IMG/VR virus record: IMGVR_UViG_3300030450_000303
Coordinates: 1-29,432 of that record
Origin: a virus
Reading direction: 5' to 3' (one strand)
DNA length: 29,432 nucleotides
Part shown: in pieces, positions 12,840 to 20,571 of the stretch
Position numbering within the stretch: position 1 is the stretch's first letter
How the letters are laid out: each line of letters opens with the position of its first letter
The notes under the pieces: model-generated
The model's database searches: none
Seen by the model: only the letters and a program-made list of their open reading frames with translations
Told to the model about the DNA's origin: nothing
Position numbers and translations under genes: made by a program

Positions 12840-13758
12840 ATTTACTTTCTCCTTCTATTAAATCTTCCACCATAGGAAGATCGTTTGGTTTATATATAGA
12901 CCTTGTTCTGCCTTCTCCTTTGAGAATACGTGAGTATTTATCAAACTCACAAAGTCCACCTTCTATGTCGCGTAACTCATAGAATCTATCGTTACGCATG
13001 GTTATATGTGGGGGTAGTCTATCGACAACTATCGCATATAACTCTTGCATTTCTTTGTTCCAATCATGACTGCGATGAGAAAAATCTAGTGGTCTGCCTG
13101 TTAGCCTATTAAGTCCTCGCATAGCTCCTGGACCTGCATTAGCCCATGTCATAATATCAGTTGCCTCATCTAGTATGTATGTGTGTCTTAAATCAGTAAC
13201 TGCTTCGTATGCCATAAATGGACCCAAATAAGGGTATTGCCTCAGTAACGTCCAAGCAGACTTTAAGGAACTTACTCCCTCCGCTTTATCGAACTCTAAG
13301 CGTTTGATTAACCACGTCTTTTCTTCCCATAAATTATTAATACAGTCAACAACTCCTGTAACTTTATCCATACCGTTTGGTGTTTTGATGATATAAGAAC
13401 CAGTAATCCACTGAGGCTGTTCTTTTATAAGTTTTATGGCTTTATCACCATCCCAGTTCACCAATAAATCATTCTCTATTAACGTTCTTCCTGTCGGTAT
13501 ATAGTTAAACCAACGGAAGATAATCGTAGCCATAATAACATCTGAACTATTAACTAGAGGGTCTCTAATGTGTGTTCTAAACCACCTAGTTGTTCTATCG
13601 TCTTCTCGGAACACTTGACAAAACTTAAACTGTTGTAGAATAGGATCGTCTGTCCAAGGAGGAGGAAGTTTAGACTCCTCTTTTTGAAGTCTAATATTCT
13701 CCCTCTCTGTTTGCCAGTAGCAAAAACGGTCTAATTCTTCTGAATAAAATTCAGTCAT
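12826..13758 (-). CDS. Predicted DNA base hypermodification protein (aGPT-Pplase / HMUDK helical-domain family)
   Basis: The sequence matches what I know of the helical, HhH-glycosylase-derived family defined by alpha-glutamyl/putrescinyl-thymine pyrophosphorylases and the helical domain of 5-hmdU DNA kinases. Key segments are DDPILQQFKFCQVFREDDRT with TRWF (about 37-60), IIFRWFNYIPTGRTL, the HhH-like LGPFMAYEAVTDLRHT, and TWANAGPGAMRGLNRLTGR. There is no P-loop, so the kinase half is absent. In characterised phages this family acts on 5-hydroxymethyl-dU in DNA, replacing an activated hydroxymethyl group with another group to give hypermodified thymine. At 310 aa it is a standalone protein. 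AAGGAA precedes the ATG, which directly follows the methyltransferase stop. Family assignment is fairly firm; the exact reaction is unknown. Confidence 0.75.
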   Translation of the reverse strand: MTEFYSEELDRFCYWQTERENIRLQKEESKLPPPWTDDPILQQFKFCQVFREDDRTTRWFRTHIRDPLVNSSDVIMATIIFRWFNYIPTGRTLIENDLLVNWDGDKAIKLIKEQPQWITGSYIIKTPNGMDKVTGVVDCINNLWEEKTWLIKRLEFDKAEGVSSLKSAWTLLRQYPYLGPFMAYEAVTDLRHTYILDEATDIMTWANAGPGAMRGLNRLTGRPLDFSHRSHDWNKEMQELYAIVVDRLPPHITMRNDRFYELRDIEGGLCEFDKYSRILKGEGRTRSIYKPNDLPMVEDLIEGESKYGKS

Positions 13759-14670
13759 TTATTTTTTCCTTAACACCCAAGAACAGTTGTTAGCGTACTC
13801 AGGGTATGGTGTTGCTGCTACTACACGTAGAAACTGTCTGCCATACCTAGACTCTAACATTTCTAATTGTTCAGGCGACCATGCTCTAGGGTATCGTTTT
13901 ACATTTGAATAAGTAGGGATTCCATCTACAGAAGGTTCTACTTGTTCCTTCATCGCTTTCCTTAGATTAGGAAGCTGTATAAACGTTCCTGTAACATCTA
14001 TTATCTCGAAGTTACGTTCTAGTTCTTGTTTAAGTTCTTCAAACCCCCACTCATATATGTGGTCTTCAGGTAGCTTATCATTAGAGCCATCATGGTTAGG
14101 CGTAGAAACAAAAGCCAATCCGTTAGGTCTCATCGTCCTAGCGGCATCGTCTAGCCATGCACCTATAAACTCTCTCCCCATATGTTCAATAACTTCAGTA
14201 GTCCAGAAAAAGTCTATACTTTCATCAGCAATATCAAACACTTGTTTAGGGTTTTGAGGGTCTCTAGTTACCGTCAAGTCTTGTATTCTTATTTCACCAT
14301 TAAAGTTCTTAAACCATGTAGAGTCTTTTAAAGGCTCTCCACCATTAGACCAAAAAGGGTTTTCTAATTCACAGGCGGGATCAATATCGTAGCCAAGATA
14401 TGAAGCAATAACATCTGATTTCTTTATGACGTATGCTTTATATAGGTTTCTTAAAGTCCAACACTCACCACAACCTACTTCAAAAGTATCTAGTGGTCTA
14501 CCCAACCGCTTAGCTTCTTCAATACACATAGAAGCTATCTTATCGAAACGGCTCATATGAGCTATTTCATCAGGTCTCCAGTTTGCCAGTACACCTGCAC
14601 TAGCGATATCCATTCTTGTATTTTTACTGTCGTTTTCATTGACAGTTAGTTTCTTTCTTATTGATGACAT
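13759..14670 (-). CDS. Class I SAM-dependent methyltransferase
   Basis: A Rossmann-fold methyltransferase. Motif I is FEVGCGECWTLRNL (about 63-76 from this start), followed by YLGYDIDPAC (acidic end of strand 2) and FFWTTEVIEHMGREF, with RPNGLAFVSTPNHDG after motif IV; these are typical of the Methyltransf_11/23 group. The TEVIEHM segment is the usual post-motif helix of small-molecule or sugar methyltransferases rather than the NPPY of DNA amino-methyltransferases. GGGAGG lies upstream of the ATG at 14670, which overlaps the preceding stop as TAATG; a TTG 7 codons earlier would include the ribosome site. The target is unknown; the operon context points to the modified base or its precursor. 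Confidence 0.8.
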   Translation of the reverse strand: MSSIRKKLTVNENDSKNTRMDIASAGVLANWRPDEIAHMSRFDKIASMCIEEAKRLGRPLDTFEVGCGECWTLRNLYKAYVIKKSDVIASYLGYDIDPACELENPFWSNGGEPLKDSTWFKNFNGEIRIQDLTVTRDPQNPKQVFDIADESIDFFWTTEVIEHMGREFIGAWLDDAARTMRPNGLAFVSTPNHDGSNDKLPEDHIYEWGFEELKQELERNFEIIDVTGTFIQLPNLRKAMKEQVEPSVDGIPTYSNVKRYPRAWSPEQLEMLESRYGRQFLRVVAATPYPEYANNCSWVLRKK

Positions 14671-15161
14671 TATTGATTTACCTCCCACCAAGTTGGTTTA
14701 TTTCTACCCTTCTCCCACTTAGCGTAATGTTTTTCATGTATAACGTAATTACGATAAGCGAGAATAGAGCTCTCGTTTTTATACTCATCTGGCATAGCTT
14801 GTGCTACGTCGGTCATAAGACCTCTAGTAATGTTTTTAGGCATTACATATAAAGCATCAGCTAGTTTCTTAACACTAGCATGAGTACGCTTATAGCGATA
14901 GGAGTATTCACTACCTAATGCTAAAAAATGTTTATAGAGCCACCAGTAGTTACCACTACATTCTCTAGCCCATAAAGTGCACGGATGATTCATAAACGCT
15001 TTCTTATATAAACCGACTTCGTCTGCATAATCATCTCCATCTAATATCCTGTGAGCGGTGCATAACATCTGTGCAGTTTCTAAAGTCATCTTAACTAACA
15101 TCTTGTCAGGCTGAGATTTAGCAGAAACTACAGGATCCTCACTAAAATAAAATATGTTCAT
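14670..15161 (-). CDS. Conserved phage protein of the MNIFYxxEDP family (163 aa)
   Basis: Starts MNIFYFSEDPVVSAKSQPDK and has MLVKMTLETAQMLCTAHRIL, NHPCTLWARECSGNYWWLYK, EYSYRYKRTHAS and DVAQAMPDEYK. This order (DK..VKM.LETAQ.L.TAHR, NHP..LWARE..GNY.WLY.H, EY.YRY..TH) is common in phage proteins with no established role. Its end, KHYAKWEKGRNKPTWW, faintly resembles the C-terminus of pyrimidine dimer glycosylases, which is only a hint. AAGAAAGGAGAAAATT precedes the ATG and it sits behind the promoter at 15199-15228, so it leads the modification operon. Conserved His, Trp and Asp residues suggest an enzyme. Confidence 0.7.
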   Translation of the reverse strand: MNIFYFSEDPVVSAKSQPDKMLVKMTLETAQMLCTAHRILDGDDYADEVGLYKKAFMNHPCTLWARECSGNYWWLYKHFLALGSEYSYRYKRTHASVKKLADALYVMPKNITRGLMTDVAQAMPDEYKNESSILAYRNYVIHEKHYAKWEKGRNKPTWWEVNQ

Positions 15162-15198
15162 AATTTTCTCCTTTCTTTAAACATAAAATATATACATC

Positions 15199-15228
15199 TT
15201 TATACTTTACTTTTATATGCAAAGTAAA
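15199..15228 (-). promoter_or_regulatory. Early promoter, TTTACTTT class
   Basis: On the minus strand CTTTACTTTGCATA gives -35 TTTACT (15228-15223), an 18-bp spacer and TATAAA (15204-15199). It precedes the gene at 14670-15161 and probably the whole modification and polymerase operon. Confidence 0.6.
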
Positions 15229-15229
15229 G
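15205..15229. repeat. Inverted repeat of the promoter -35 motif
   Basis: CTTTACTTT (15205-15213) and AAAGTAAAG (15221-15229) are perfect inverted copies around TATATGC. One arm is the -35 region of the promoter at 15199-15228 and the repeat fills its spacer. It could be an operator controlling that promoter, or an end hairpin of the helicase transcript. Confidence 0.55.
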
Positions 15230-15234
15230 AACTT

Positions 15235-16731
15235 TTATATCTGATAGTGGCGTGGCGATTTAGGCTCAATCAGATATAGGTTCTCTTTTGTTCTCGTTAT
15301 ACCAACATAAAACACTCTGTTCTCATCATCAGGGTTTTGTTGATAGTTTTTATAAACTCTAGTTGTTATGTCCGTTAACAACACCACGTTGGTAGCCTCG
15401 CCTCCTTTAGCGGCATGGATAGTAGACAATCGTATACGTGGTTGTTTTGTTATCTTTTCTCCTCTACGTAGCATGGCTCTTATGTAACTAATCTCACTAG
15501 GACTTAATAAAGTAAAAACGTCATACCAATGACCGTCAGGTAAATCAGAGAACTGGTTTTTAAGGTCTTGGTATTGAAATGTTAAGTTAGAATCCAACAT
15601 ATCTAGTTTCTTATGCTTTTCAACTTTCACAAACTTTAATATGTTTGCTGCTTCAGTAAGACTGATAGACTCTCCTTTTCTTAATCGTTCCCAATAAATA
15701 ACCGCTCTTACTTTCGCTTCGGAAATACTGGGTCTGCCTTTAACTTCAAAGAACCACCCTTCGTTTCTACAATACTCATCCACATCTTCTAAAAGATAAT
15801 TGGTTCTAGCTAAAACCAACCAATCCCCTTCTTCCATATCTACTAGTTCTATAGTGGGTTCCCACCTAACCATGCCTTGTTCTTTTCTAGGAGTCCATTC
15901 TTTATATATTCTAGATCGAACTTGACCAATACACTGTCTAGCCACCTCATGAACAGCAGCAGGGACACGATACGATTGTTCTAAGACCAAAGCATCTTTA
16001 GAGTTTTGTATTAAGTAATCAACATCCGCTCCCGCCCACTTATAAATTGCTTGATCGTCGTCGCCTGCTACATATATCTTTTTAGCTTTTTCTGCAACCT
16101 TACGAACCACCGCCCATTGTAGAGGGGATAAATCTTGAGCTTCATCTACAAACATAACTCCTAATTCTGGTACGTCTCCCTCTTTCAAAAACTTATGTAA
16201 CATATCTGTGTAGTCAACTAATAATCTGTCTTCCTTAAACAACTGTAACCCTCTAGCAAACCGTTCTAATTCAAACCAACCAACAGCGTCCTCTACCTCG
16301 TGCCATTGTTCTTTTAATGGTACGTTACGCATTCTAGCCAAGTTCTCTATGAACGCTAATCGATCATCGTGAGTCATACCGAAGATATGCCCGTCGTCTG
16401 ACGTGGTTCTTCCTGTGAGTCGTAGGTTAAGTTTCTCATTAAGGTCTTTTATGTCTGTATGGCTTACTACACTTTCTCTTGTTAGTCCTAGTTGTCTAAA
16501 AGCTAACGAGTGTAGTGTTCTAAAGAAAGGCAGTTCTCGATCACTGATATTAAACTTATTCATAGCTCTTTCCTTACCTTCGTTTACTGCTTTTTTAGTA
16601 AAGGTAAAGAAACCAATACTCTCAGGTTGAGTACCGCTCTCTAGTTCATCTTCTATAAGACTAAGTAGAGTGCTGGTCTTTCCTGTTCCAGGAGGTCCAA
16701 GAATAACTTGTGTGTGGTTAGGTAACGTCAT
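15235..16731 (-). CDS. UvrD/Rep-like SF1 DNA helicase
   Basis: A 3'-5' superfamily 1A helicase. Motif I is LGPPGTGKTS (12-19 core), Ia GFFTFTKKAVNE, motif II VMFVDEAQDLSPLQW (D196, E197), motif III VAGDDDQAIYKWAGAD (223-235), motif IV LEQSYRVP, motif V STIHAAKGGEATNVVL and motif VI NRVFYVGITRTKENLYL. At 498 aa it is a compact version lacking the long UvrD inserts. The ATG overlaps the TGA of the AlkB-like gene as ATGA. It lies in the replication operon with the AEP primase and may serve as the replicative or recombination helicase. No DnaB-type helicase is seen in this window. All core motifs are intact. Confidence 0.94.
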   Translation of the reverse strand: MTLPNHTQVILGPPGTGKTSTLLSLIEDELESGTQPESIGFFTFTKKAVNEGKERAMNKFNISDRELPFFRTLHSLAFRQLGLTRESVVSHTDIKDLNEKLNLRLTGRTTSDDGHIFGMTHDDRLAFIENLARMRNVPLKEQWHEVEDAVGWFELERFARGLQLFKEDRLLVDYTDMLHKFLKEGDVPELGVMFVDEAQDLSPLQWAVVRKVAEKAKKIYVAGDDDQAIYKWAGADVDYLIQNSKDALVLEQSYRVPAAVHEVARQCIGQVRSRIYKEWTPRKEQGMVRWEPTIELVDMEEGDWLVLARTNYLLEDVDEYCRNEGWFFEVKGRPSISEAKVRAVIYWERLRKGESISLTEAANILKFVKVEKHKKLDMLDSNLTFQYQDLKNQFSDLPDGHWYDVFTLLSPSEISYIRAMLRRGEKITKQPRIRLSTIHAAKGGEATNVVLLTDITTRVYKNYQQNPDDENRVFYVGITRTKENLYLIEPKSPRHYQI

Positions 16732-17315
16732 AAACCACTTCTGAAGGTTAAGTTAATTCGTTCTTCTGCTTTTTCTAAATCAGGAACTGCGTGGGTAGAG
16801 GTCATCTGATTATGACCATCAAACATTAAAACATCACCATGTTCTAATAAGAAAAACTTTTCATCTATTAAAAAGTTCTCTTTTCTAACTTCTATCTCAC
16901 TGGTATCTGTTTGCATTTTAATTGAGTTCTCATACGTTCTTTGAACGAAGACTCTAGGAGCACCTAACGAGATCGAAACAACTATATCGTCTAGTGTAGG
17001 GACTGTGTCTGAGTGATGAGGAATCCCTTTGCCGTCTTTACCGTAATACCCACATAAGCAAAACGTAAATTGTTTATCTACTCCTATCTCGTCCCAAACA
17101 AGTTTCTCTGCTCTTTGTTTTATCTTATACATAGGGTCAGTCCATGCTGTAGGTTTATATAACTTACCTGCATAATTAAAAGAAGATGTACCATATCCTT
17201 TTGTTGGTCTGCCTTTTACCCTCTTGCCGTTAAACTTTCTTTCTCTAGGCTCGTCCCACTCCGTAATAATTCCAGGATCACAATCTCGAAAATGGTTTTT
17301 AATATAAATCATCAT
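16728..17315 (-). CDS. AlkB-like 2-oxoglutarate/Fe(II) dioxygenase
   Basis: A 195-aa dioxygenase with the double-stranded beta-helix signature. The iron ligands are H101 and D103 in GIPHHSDT and H175 in STHAVPD. The 2-oxoglutarate-binding arginine lies in ERINLTFR, the AlkB-type RxNLTFR box (R186, R192). SISLGAPRVFV and HGDVLMFDGHNQM are further AlkB core strands. AlkB proteins oxidise alkyl groups on DNA or RNA bases, releasing formaldehyde. A phage copy may protect phage DNA from alkylation; oxidising a base as part of the modification chemistry is an alternative, which is inference. The ATG overlaps the primase stop as ATGA and its own stop overlaps the helicase start. Confidence 0.9.
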   Translation of the reverse strand: MMIYIKNHFRDCDPGIITEWDEPRERKFNGKRVKGRPTKGYGTSSFNYAGKLYKPTAWTDPMYKIKQRAEKLVWDEIGVDKQFTFCLCGYYGKDGKGIPHHSDTVPTLDDIVVSISLGAPRVFVQRTYENSIKMQTDTSEIEVRKENFLIDEKFFLLEHGDVLMFDGHNQMTSTHAVPDLEKAEERINLTFRSGL

Positions 17316-18835
17316 AATAAATTGTCGTTAAATTCTGGCAAATCATGAGACTCATCTTGTGCTTTAAACTCATCTATGTGCCAGACGTTCACACCTTTTC
17401 CTTTTATATTAAAGAAGTAAGGCTCTCCGTGAAGTTGTTTTAATCGTGCCGTTAGTTTGTTTCTTTGATATTCTTTAAAATTGTTTCTATGTAAATAATC
17501 CATTAAGTCCATAAGCCTAAAATATGTTTTGCCCTTATTAGTCCAAGGTTTATGTAGTAATAATTCATCCCTCTCTCTAGCAGGTCTTTCTGTACAAAAA
17601 GCCTCTAGAAGCTCCATAAAGTACCCTTCTGTAGAACTCTCTTTAGGTACTTCTACTATGGTTATGGCGTCTAATAACTGCTGTATAATCTGATTCCAGA
17701 CGTTTTCTTTTACCTTCGGTGGTATCTTATTTAAAGCGTCCATACACTTACGTTGAAATCTGTTTTGATTTAACAAGTCGTCTGTCTCTAGTTCTAGTCT
17801 TCCGCCCTCTACATCCAGGAACCATATTGGTGGGTCACTATCCTGTTTTGTGAGGTTACTGAATAAAGGTGTACCGCCGTTAGCACCAATACCAAACTTA
17901 CGTGTTCTACATAACGGACTATTACAATGGCTCGCTATAGGTTGATCGTTACACCTGTAGAAATAATCTTTTCTTTGTAGCTGTTTGCCTACGGTTAAAA
18001 CCTCTTGTGCCCCCAATGGTGGTTGCATGTACTTTATATTGATATCTTCTAATCGTCTTTCCCAATCATCAGGAAACTTCTTCCTTAGAAAAACACCTAC
18101 ATTAAATAAGCCTGAGTTTCGTGATCCTTTAGGAAACCCTTGCACAACTAAGTGTTGTATACACGGAGGTGCTTGGTCTAACCACTCCATAGTTTCGTTT
18201 AACGGACTGGCTTCTAATCGTTCTAAAGCACTTGGTTTTAGTTCTATTTCAGAACAATAGTTTAAAAATTCTTCTGGAGTTAACGCTTGTCCTTCTTTTC
18301 CGTAAGCGTATCTAGTGGAATTCTCTCCACCGAAATAAGGCATGTTTAATGTACTGCCTCTGTCTCCTCTATCTAATAATAGTTTAGTTTGTTTAGGGAA
18401 TATTTCTACTTGTCCGTACCCTATTGCAGCAGCGATTTGTCTTAACTTTCTTTGAACCATAGACGCCGCTACGGGTTCACTAAGAAACATATAGATATGT
18501 GCTCCGCCACTTTTACTACGACAAAGAACTAATGGTAACTCCTGCTTTGCTATTTTGATTGCTAAATCTTTTAAATCTAGCTGATACTCGTCAACATCGA
18601 TGGCACCCCAGACACATTTATTGTCCTCGTCTATCGCTACAATCCCCACGCTTTGCTGACCAGACAAGTGGTCTTCCCATAACTTTAGTAAATCGTCGTC
18701 TGACAACTCCTTAGATATAGTGATGTTCTTACCACTCGCCTTGCCATCTTCCCTAGTTTCATTGTTAGCTGTAAAAGTTCCATACGCTTGACGTAGTCCT
18801 GCATAGCGTACAGCAAACTCGTTTGCTAACGACAT
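17312..18835 (-). CDS. AEP-type DNA primase with possible PriL-like Cys domain
   Basis: An archaeo-eukaryotic-type primase that would make primers for the family A polymerase. Motif I is WGAIDVDEY with D80 and D82, and motif II is SKSGGAHIYMF with H113, the catalytic and nucleotide-binding residues of the AEP fold. GQVEIFPKQTKL is the third conserved strand region. The C-terminal half has PPCIQHLV, GSRNSGLFNVGVFLRKKFPD, KDYFYRC and HCNSPLCR. Cysteines C225, C295, C304 and C309 are spaced like the four iron-sulfur ligands of PriL, so a cofactor-bearing domain fused to the primase is possible (inference). The ATG has AAGGAGATATTGT. It sits in one operon with the helicase and AlkB-like genes. 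At 507 aa it has no helicase domain of its own. Confidence 0.85.
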   Translation of the reverse strand: MSLANEFAVRYAGLRQAYGTFTANNETREDGKASGKNITISKELSDDDLLKLWEDHLSGQQSVGIVAIDEDNKCVWGAIDVDEYQLDLKDLAIKIAKQELPLVLCRSKSGGAHIYMFLSEPVAASMVQRKLRQIAAAIGYGQVEIFPKQTKLLLDRGDRGSTLNMPYFGGENSTRYAYGKEGQALTPEEFLNYCSEIELKPSALERLEASPLNETMEWLDQAPPCIQHLVVQGFPKGSRNSGLFNVGVFLRKKFPDDWERRLEDINIKYMQPPLGAQEVLTVGKQLQRKDYFYRCNDQPIASHCNSPLCRTRKFGIGANGGTPLFSNLTKQDSDPPIWFLDVEGGRLELETDDLLNQNRFQRKCMDALNKIPPKVKENVWNQIIQQLLDAITIVEVPKESSTEGYFMELLEAFCTERPARERDELLLHKPWTNKGKTYFRLMDLMDYLHRNNFKEYQRNKLTARLKQLHGEPYFFNIKGKGVNVWHIDEFKAQDESHDLPEFNDNLL

Positions 18836-18849
18836 ACAATATCTCCTTA

Positions 18850-19629
18850 TTAGATAGTGTCGCTAACAATATCGTTCTGCTGTTCTTGTTTTACTTCAAC
18901 GTCTCCTGACCTAGCGGCACCCATGAAGTCTTTAGCCATCATAGCTAGAGACATATCTGTAGCACCCTCTTGGTTGATTGAGTAACCGTTCCAACTACCT
19001 TTATCGTTAGATTGTGTAGTCGTAGTTAATCGGTAAGTATAAGCGAACATAGGAGCTTCAACTGATTCTCCCTTAGAGTTTTGTACTCTAGCCATTCTTA
19101 ACATGGTTAACCATTTTCTAGACACACCCAACTGTGTGGATGTAAATGCTAGAACTGCTTGTTGTGCAGTTTCACCAGCAACAACTAATATAAAGAACTG
19201 TGCCGTTTCAACAATCTCATTACCTTCAGGAGTGTAGTATCTTCTAGACTCGTCGTCTCTAGTACACTTAGAAAGAATAGATATATCGTGACCTGCGTTA
19301 ACAAGACCACCACCTTTTTCTCTAGGGATCCACTCAATGTACTTCTTATTATAAGCACACGGAATAATAGAGATGCCTTTATCCCCATCAAAAGCTTCGC
19401 CTGTAACGGTGTTGTACAGATCACCTGCACTAGCACCTTCTACAAAGCTTCCGTGTTTCTTTTGTAATTGAGGAGACATCGGTTGTAGAACTCTAATAAA
19501 GGGGATTGCGAAATCCTCTGTAGTTGTTTCTTCTAACCCTGTTCCGCCTGATAATAAACTATCATCAAACGTACTCAACGCTGTTGTTTTAGCTTCCGCT
19601 ATTTCATTTTTATTTTCATTTTCTGCCAT
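18850..19629 (-). CDS. Conserved phage replication-module protein, candidate ssDNA-binding
   Basis: Acidic ends flank a core with IPFIRVLQPMSPQLQKKHGS, GDLYNTVTGEAFDGDKG, ISIIPCAYNKKYIEWIPREK with GGGLV, and a region around AQFFILVVAGETAQQAVLAF and RKWLTMLRMARV. This core (IPf.r.LQ..SPq......GDlyNt.tGe....Gi..iP..y...y.eW.PRe.GGG) is a widespread phage family seen in replication modules. The acidic, polar tail (VEVKQEQQNDIVSDTI) resembles those of single-stranded DNA-binding proteins. A binding role is therefore likely but inferred from context. An AAGGA lies upstream of the ATG. Confidence 0.65.
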   Translation of the reverse strand: MAENENKNEIAEAKTTALSTFDDSLLSGGTGLEETTTEDFAIPFIRVLQPMSPQLQKKHGSFVEGASAGDLYNTVTGEAFDGDKGISIIPCAYNKKYIEWIPREKGGGLVNAGHDISILSKCTRDDESRRYYTPEGNEIVETAQFFILVVAGETAQQAVLAFTSTQLGVSRKWLTMLRMARVQNSKGESVEAPMFAYTYRLTTTTQSNDKGSWNGYSINQEGATDMSLAMMAKDFMGAARSGDVEVKQEQQNDIVSDTI

Positions 19630-19633
19630 AATA

Positions 19634-20209
19634 TTAATCCTTCTTAATAGTAGCTTTAGTACCTATATAGATACCAAAGGGCTCGGTTGGTATATCGTTC
19701 CCACTAGTAAACTGCTCTTTTACAAAAGCTTTTAATGTACTAGGGTGAACACTTTGACGCACCTCTGGTGATAGTCCTCTAGATTGTAAAGCTGACACGG
19801 TTTGTTCAACCACTTCGCTTTCCTCACGTCCGAACTTCATAAGAACTTCGTTCTTAATCAGTCCCTCGTGACCATTAGATACTAGCCATTCATACGCTTT
19901 TTCTTGGTTTGCCTTCGATATGTGAGCGTTATAAAACTCTTTAATGGTGATATTCTCACCCGTACTAAGTCTTATTTGAGTAAGCCCCGCCGCTTGCATA
20001 GCGTCAGGTAACTCTTGCTCCGAAGTCAAACGAAGTTCTTCCTTCTTAGCCTTTAAACCAGCTTCAAGCTCAGCTACTTCAGTAGCGAGTTTTAACTGTT
20101 TATTAGCTAATGTGGAAACTATAGAGAGTTCTCCATCAGTAACATCATTAGTCCATTCCTGGACATCTGCTGTTCCGACTAAGTCCTCAAAGGTTGGTTT
20201 CTTGCTCAT
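19634..20209 (-). CDS. Conserved coiled-coil phage protein of the replication module (191 aa)
   Basis: The middle has a coiled coil (LATEVAELEAGLKAKKEELR) followed by SEQELPDAMQAAGLTQIRLS, an NITIKEFYNAHISKANQEKA segment, AYEWLVSNGHEGLIKNEVLM and a C-terminal HPSTLKAFVKEQF. The order LP..M...Gl..i.l..G..i.....Y.A.I.......A..WL...G...LIKN is recurrent in phage replication modules next to the gene at 18850-19629. Its role is unknown, possibly as a partner of that protein. The start has AGAAAGGAGAAATAA and overlaps the preceding gene by 23 bp. Confidence 0.7.
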   Translation of the reverse strand: MSKKPTFEDLVGTADVQEWTNDVTDGELSIVSTLANKQLKLATEVAELEAGLKAKKEELRLTSEQELPDAMQAAGLTQIRLSTGENITIKEFYNAHISKANQEKAYEWLVSNGHEGLIKNEVLMKFGREESEVVEQTVSALQSRGLSPEVRQSVHPSTLKAFVKEQFTSGNDIPTEPFGIYIGTKATIKKD

Positions 20210-20528
20210 TTATTTCTCCTTTCTGGTGTAAATCGATATCAACGGGATAATATAAACCTTCCTGCCTATCCCATTTTAAGATACTATATTTACCTCGATT
20301 ATAAAATGCAGCGATAGAACACGCTACGCCAATGGCGGCAGGATCGCCGATTAATAATAAGTAATCGCCTTCTTTGTAGTCCTGTAAAAGGCTTTTCATC
20401 CTACGAACTGAGGGAGACGCACTTAACATAATTTGTGTGTTAGAAGGTAACAAAACTTCAAAATCACCATACTGTCTAGCAGAGGCAATGTTTCTACCTT
20501 GAACTTCTTGTACGACATATACTGTCAC
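20187..20528 (-). CDS. Conserved phage protein, GTG start (113 aa)
   Basis: Begins TVYVVQEVQGRNIASARQYG after a GTG start and continues with EVLLPSNTQIMLSASPSVRR, DYKEGDYLLLIGDPAAIGVA and YSILKWDRQEGLYYPVDID. The set VVQEV.GRNI..AR.YG, LLLIGDPAAIG and LKWDRQE..YYP..IDL is common in phages beside replication genes, with no known function. GTG at 20528 is chosen because AAAGGAG lies 6 bases upstream. It is the first gene of the leftward early operon, directly behind the promoter at 20572-20600, so it is probably made early. Confidence 0.78.
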   Translation of the reverse strand: MTVYVVQEVQGRNIASARQYGDFEVLLPSNTQIMLSASPSVRRMKSLLQDYKEGDYLLLIGDPAAIGVACSIAAFYNRGKYSILKWDRQEGLYYPVDIDLHQKGEINEQETNL

Positions 20529-20571
20529 TTTTTTCTCCTTTCTTATTTCTAGTTAATATATAACGTTATAA

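Noticed and set aside
12826-13758. Full 5-hmdU DNA kinase
   Set aside because: No P-loop (GxxxxGKS/T followed by a Walker B) is present; only the helical-domain-like part is seen. The terminal YGKS is not a Walker A motif.
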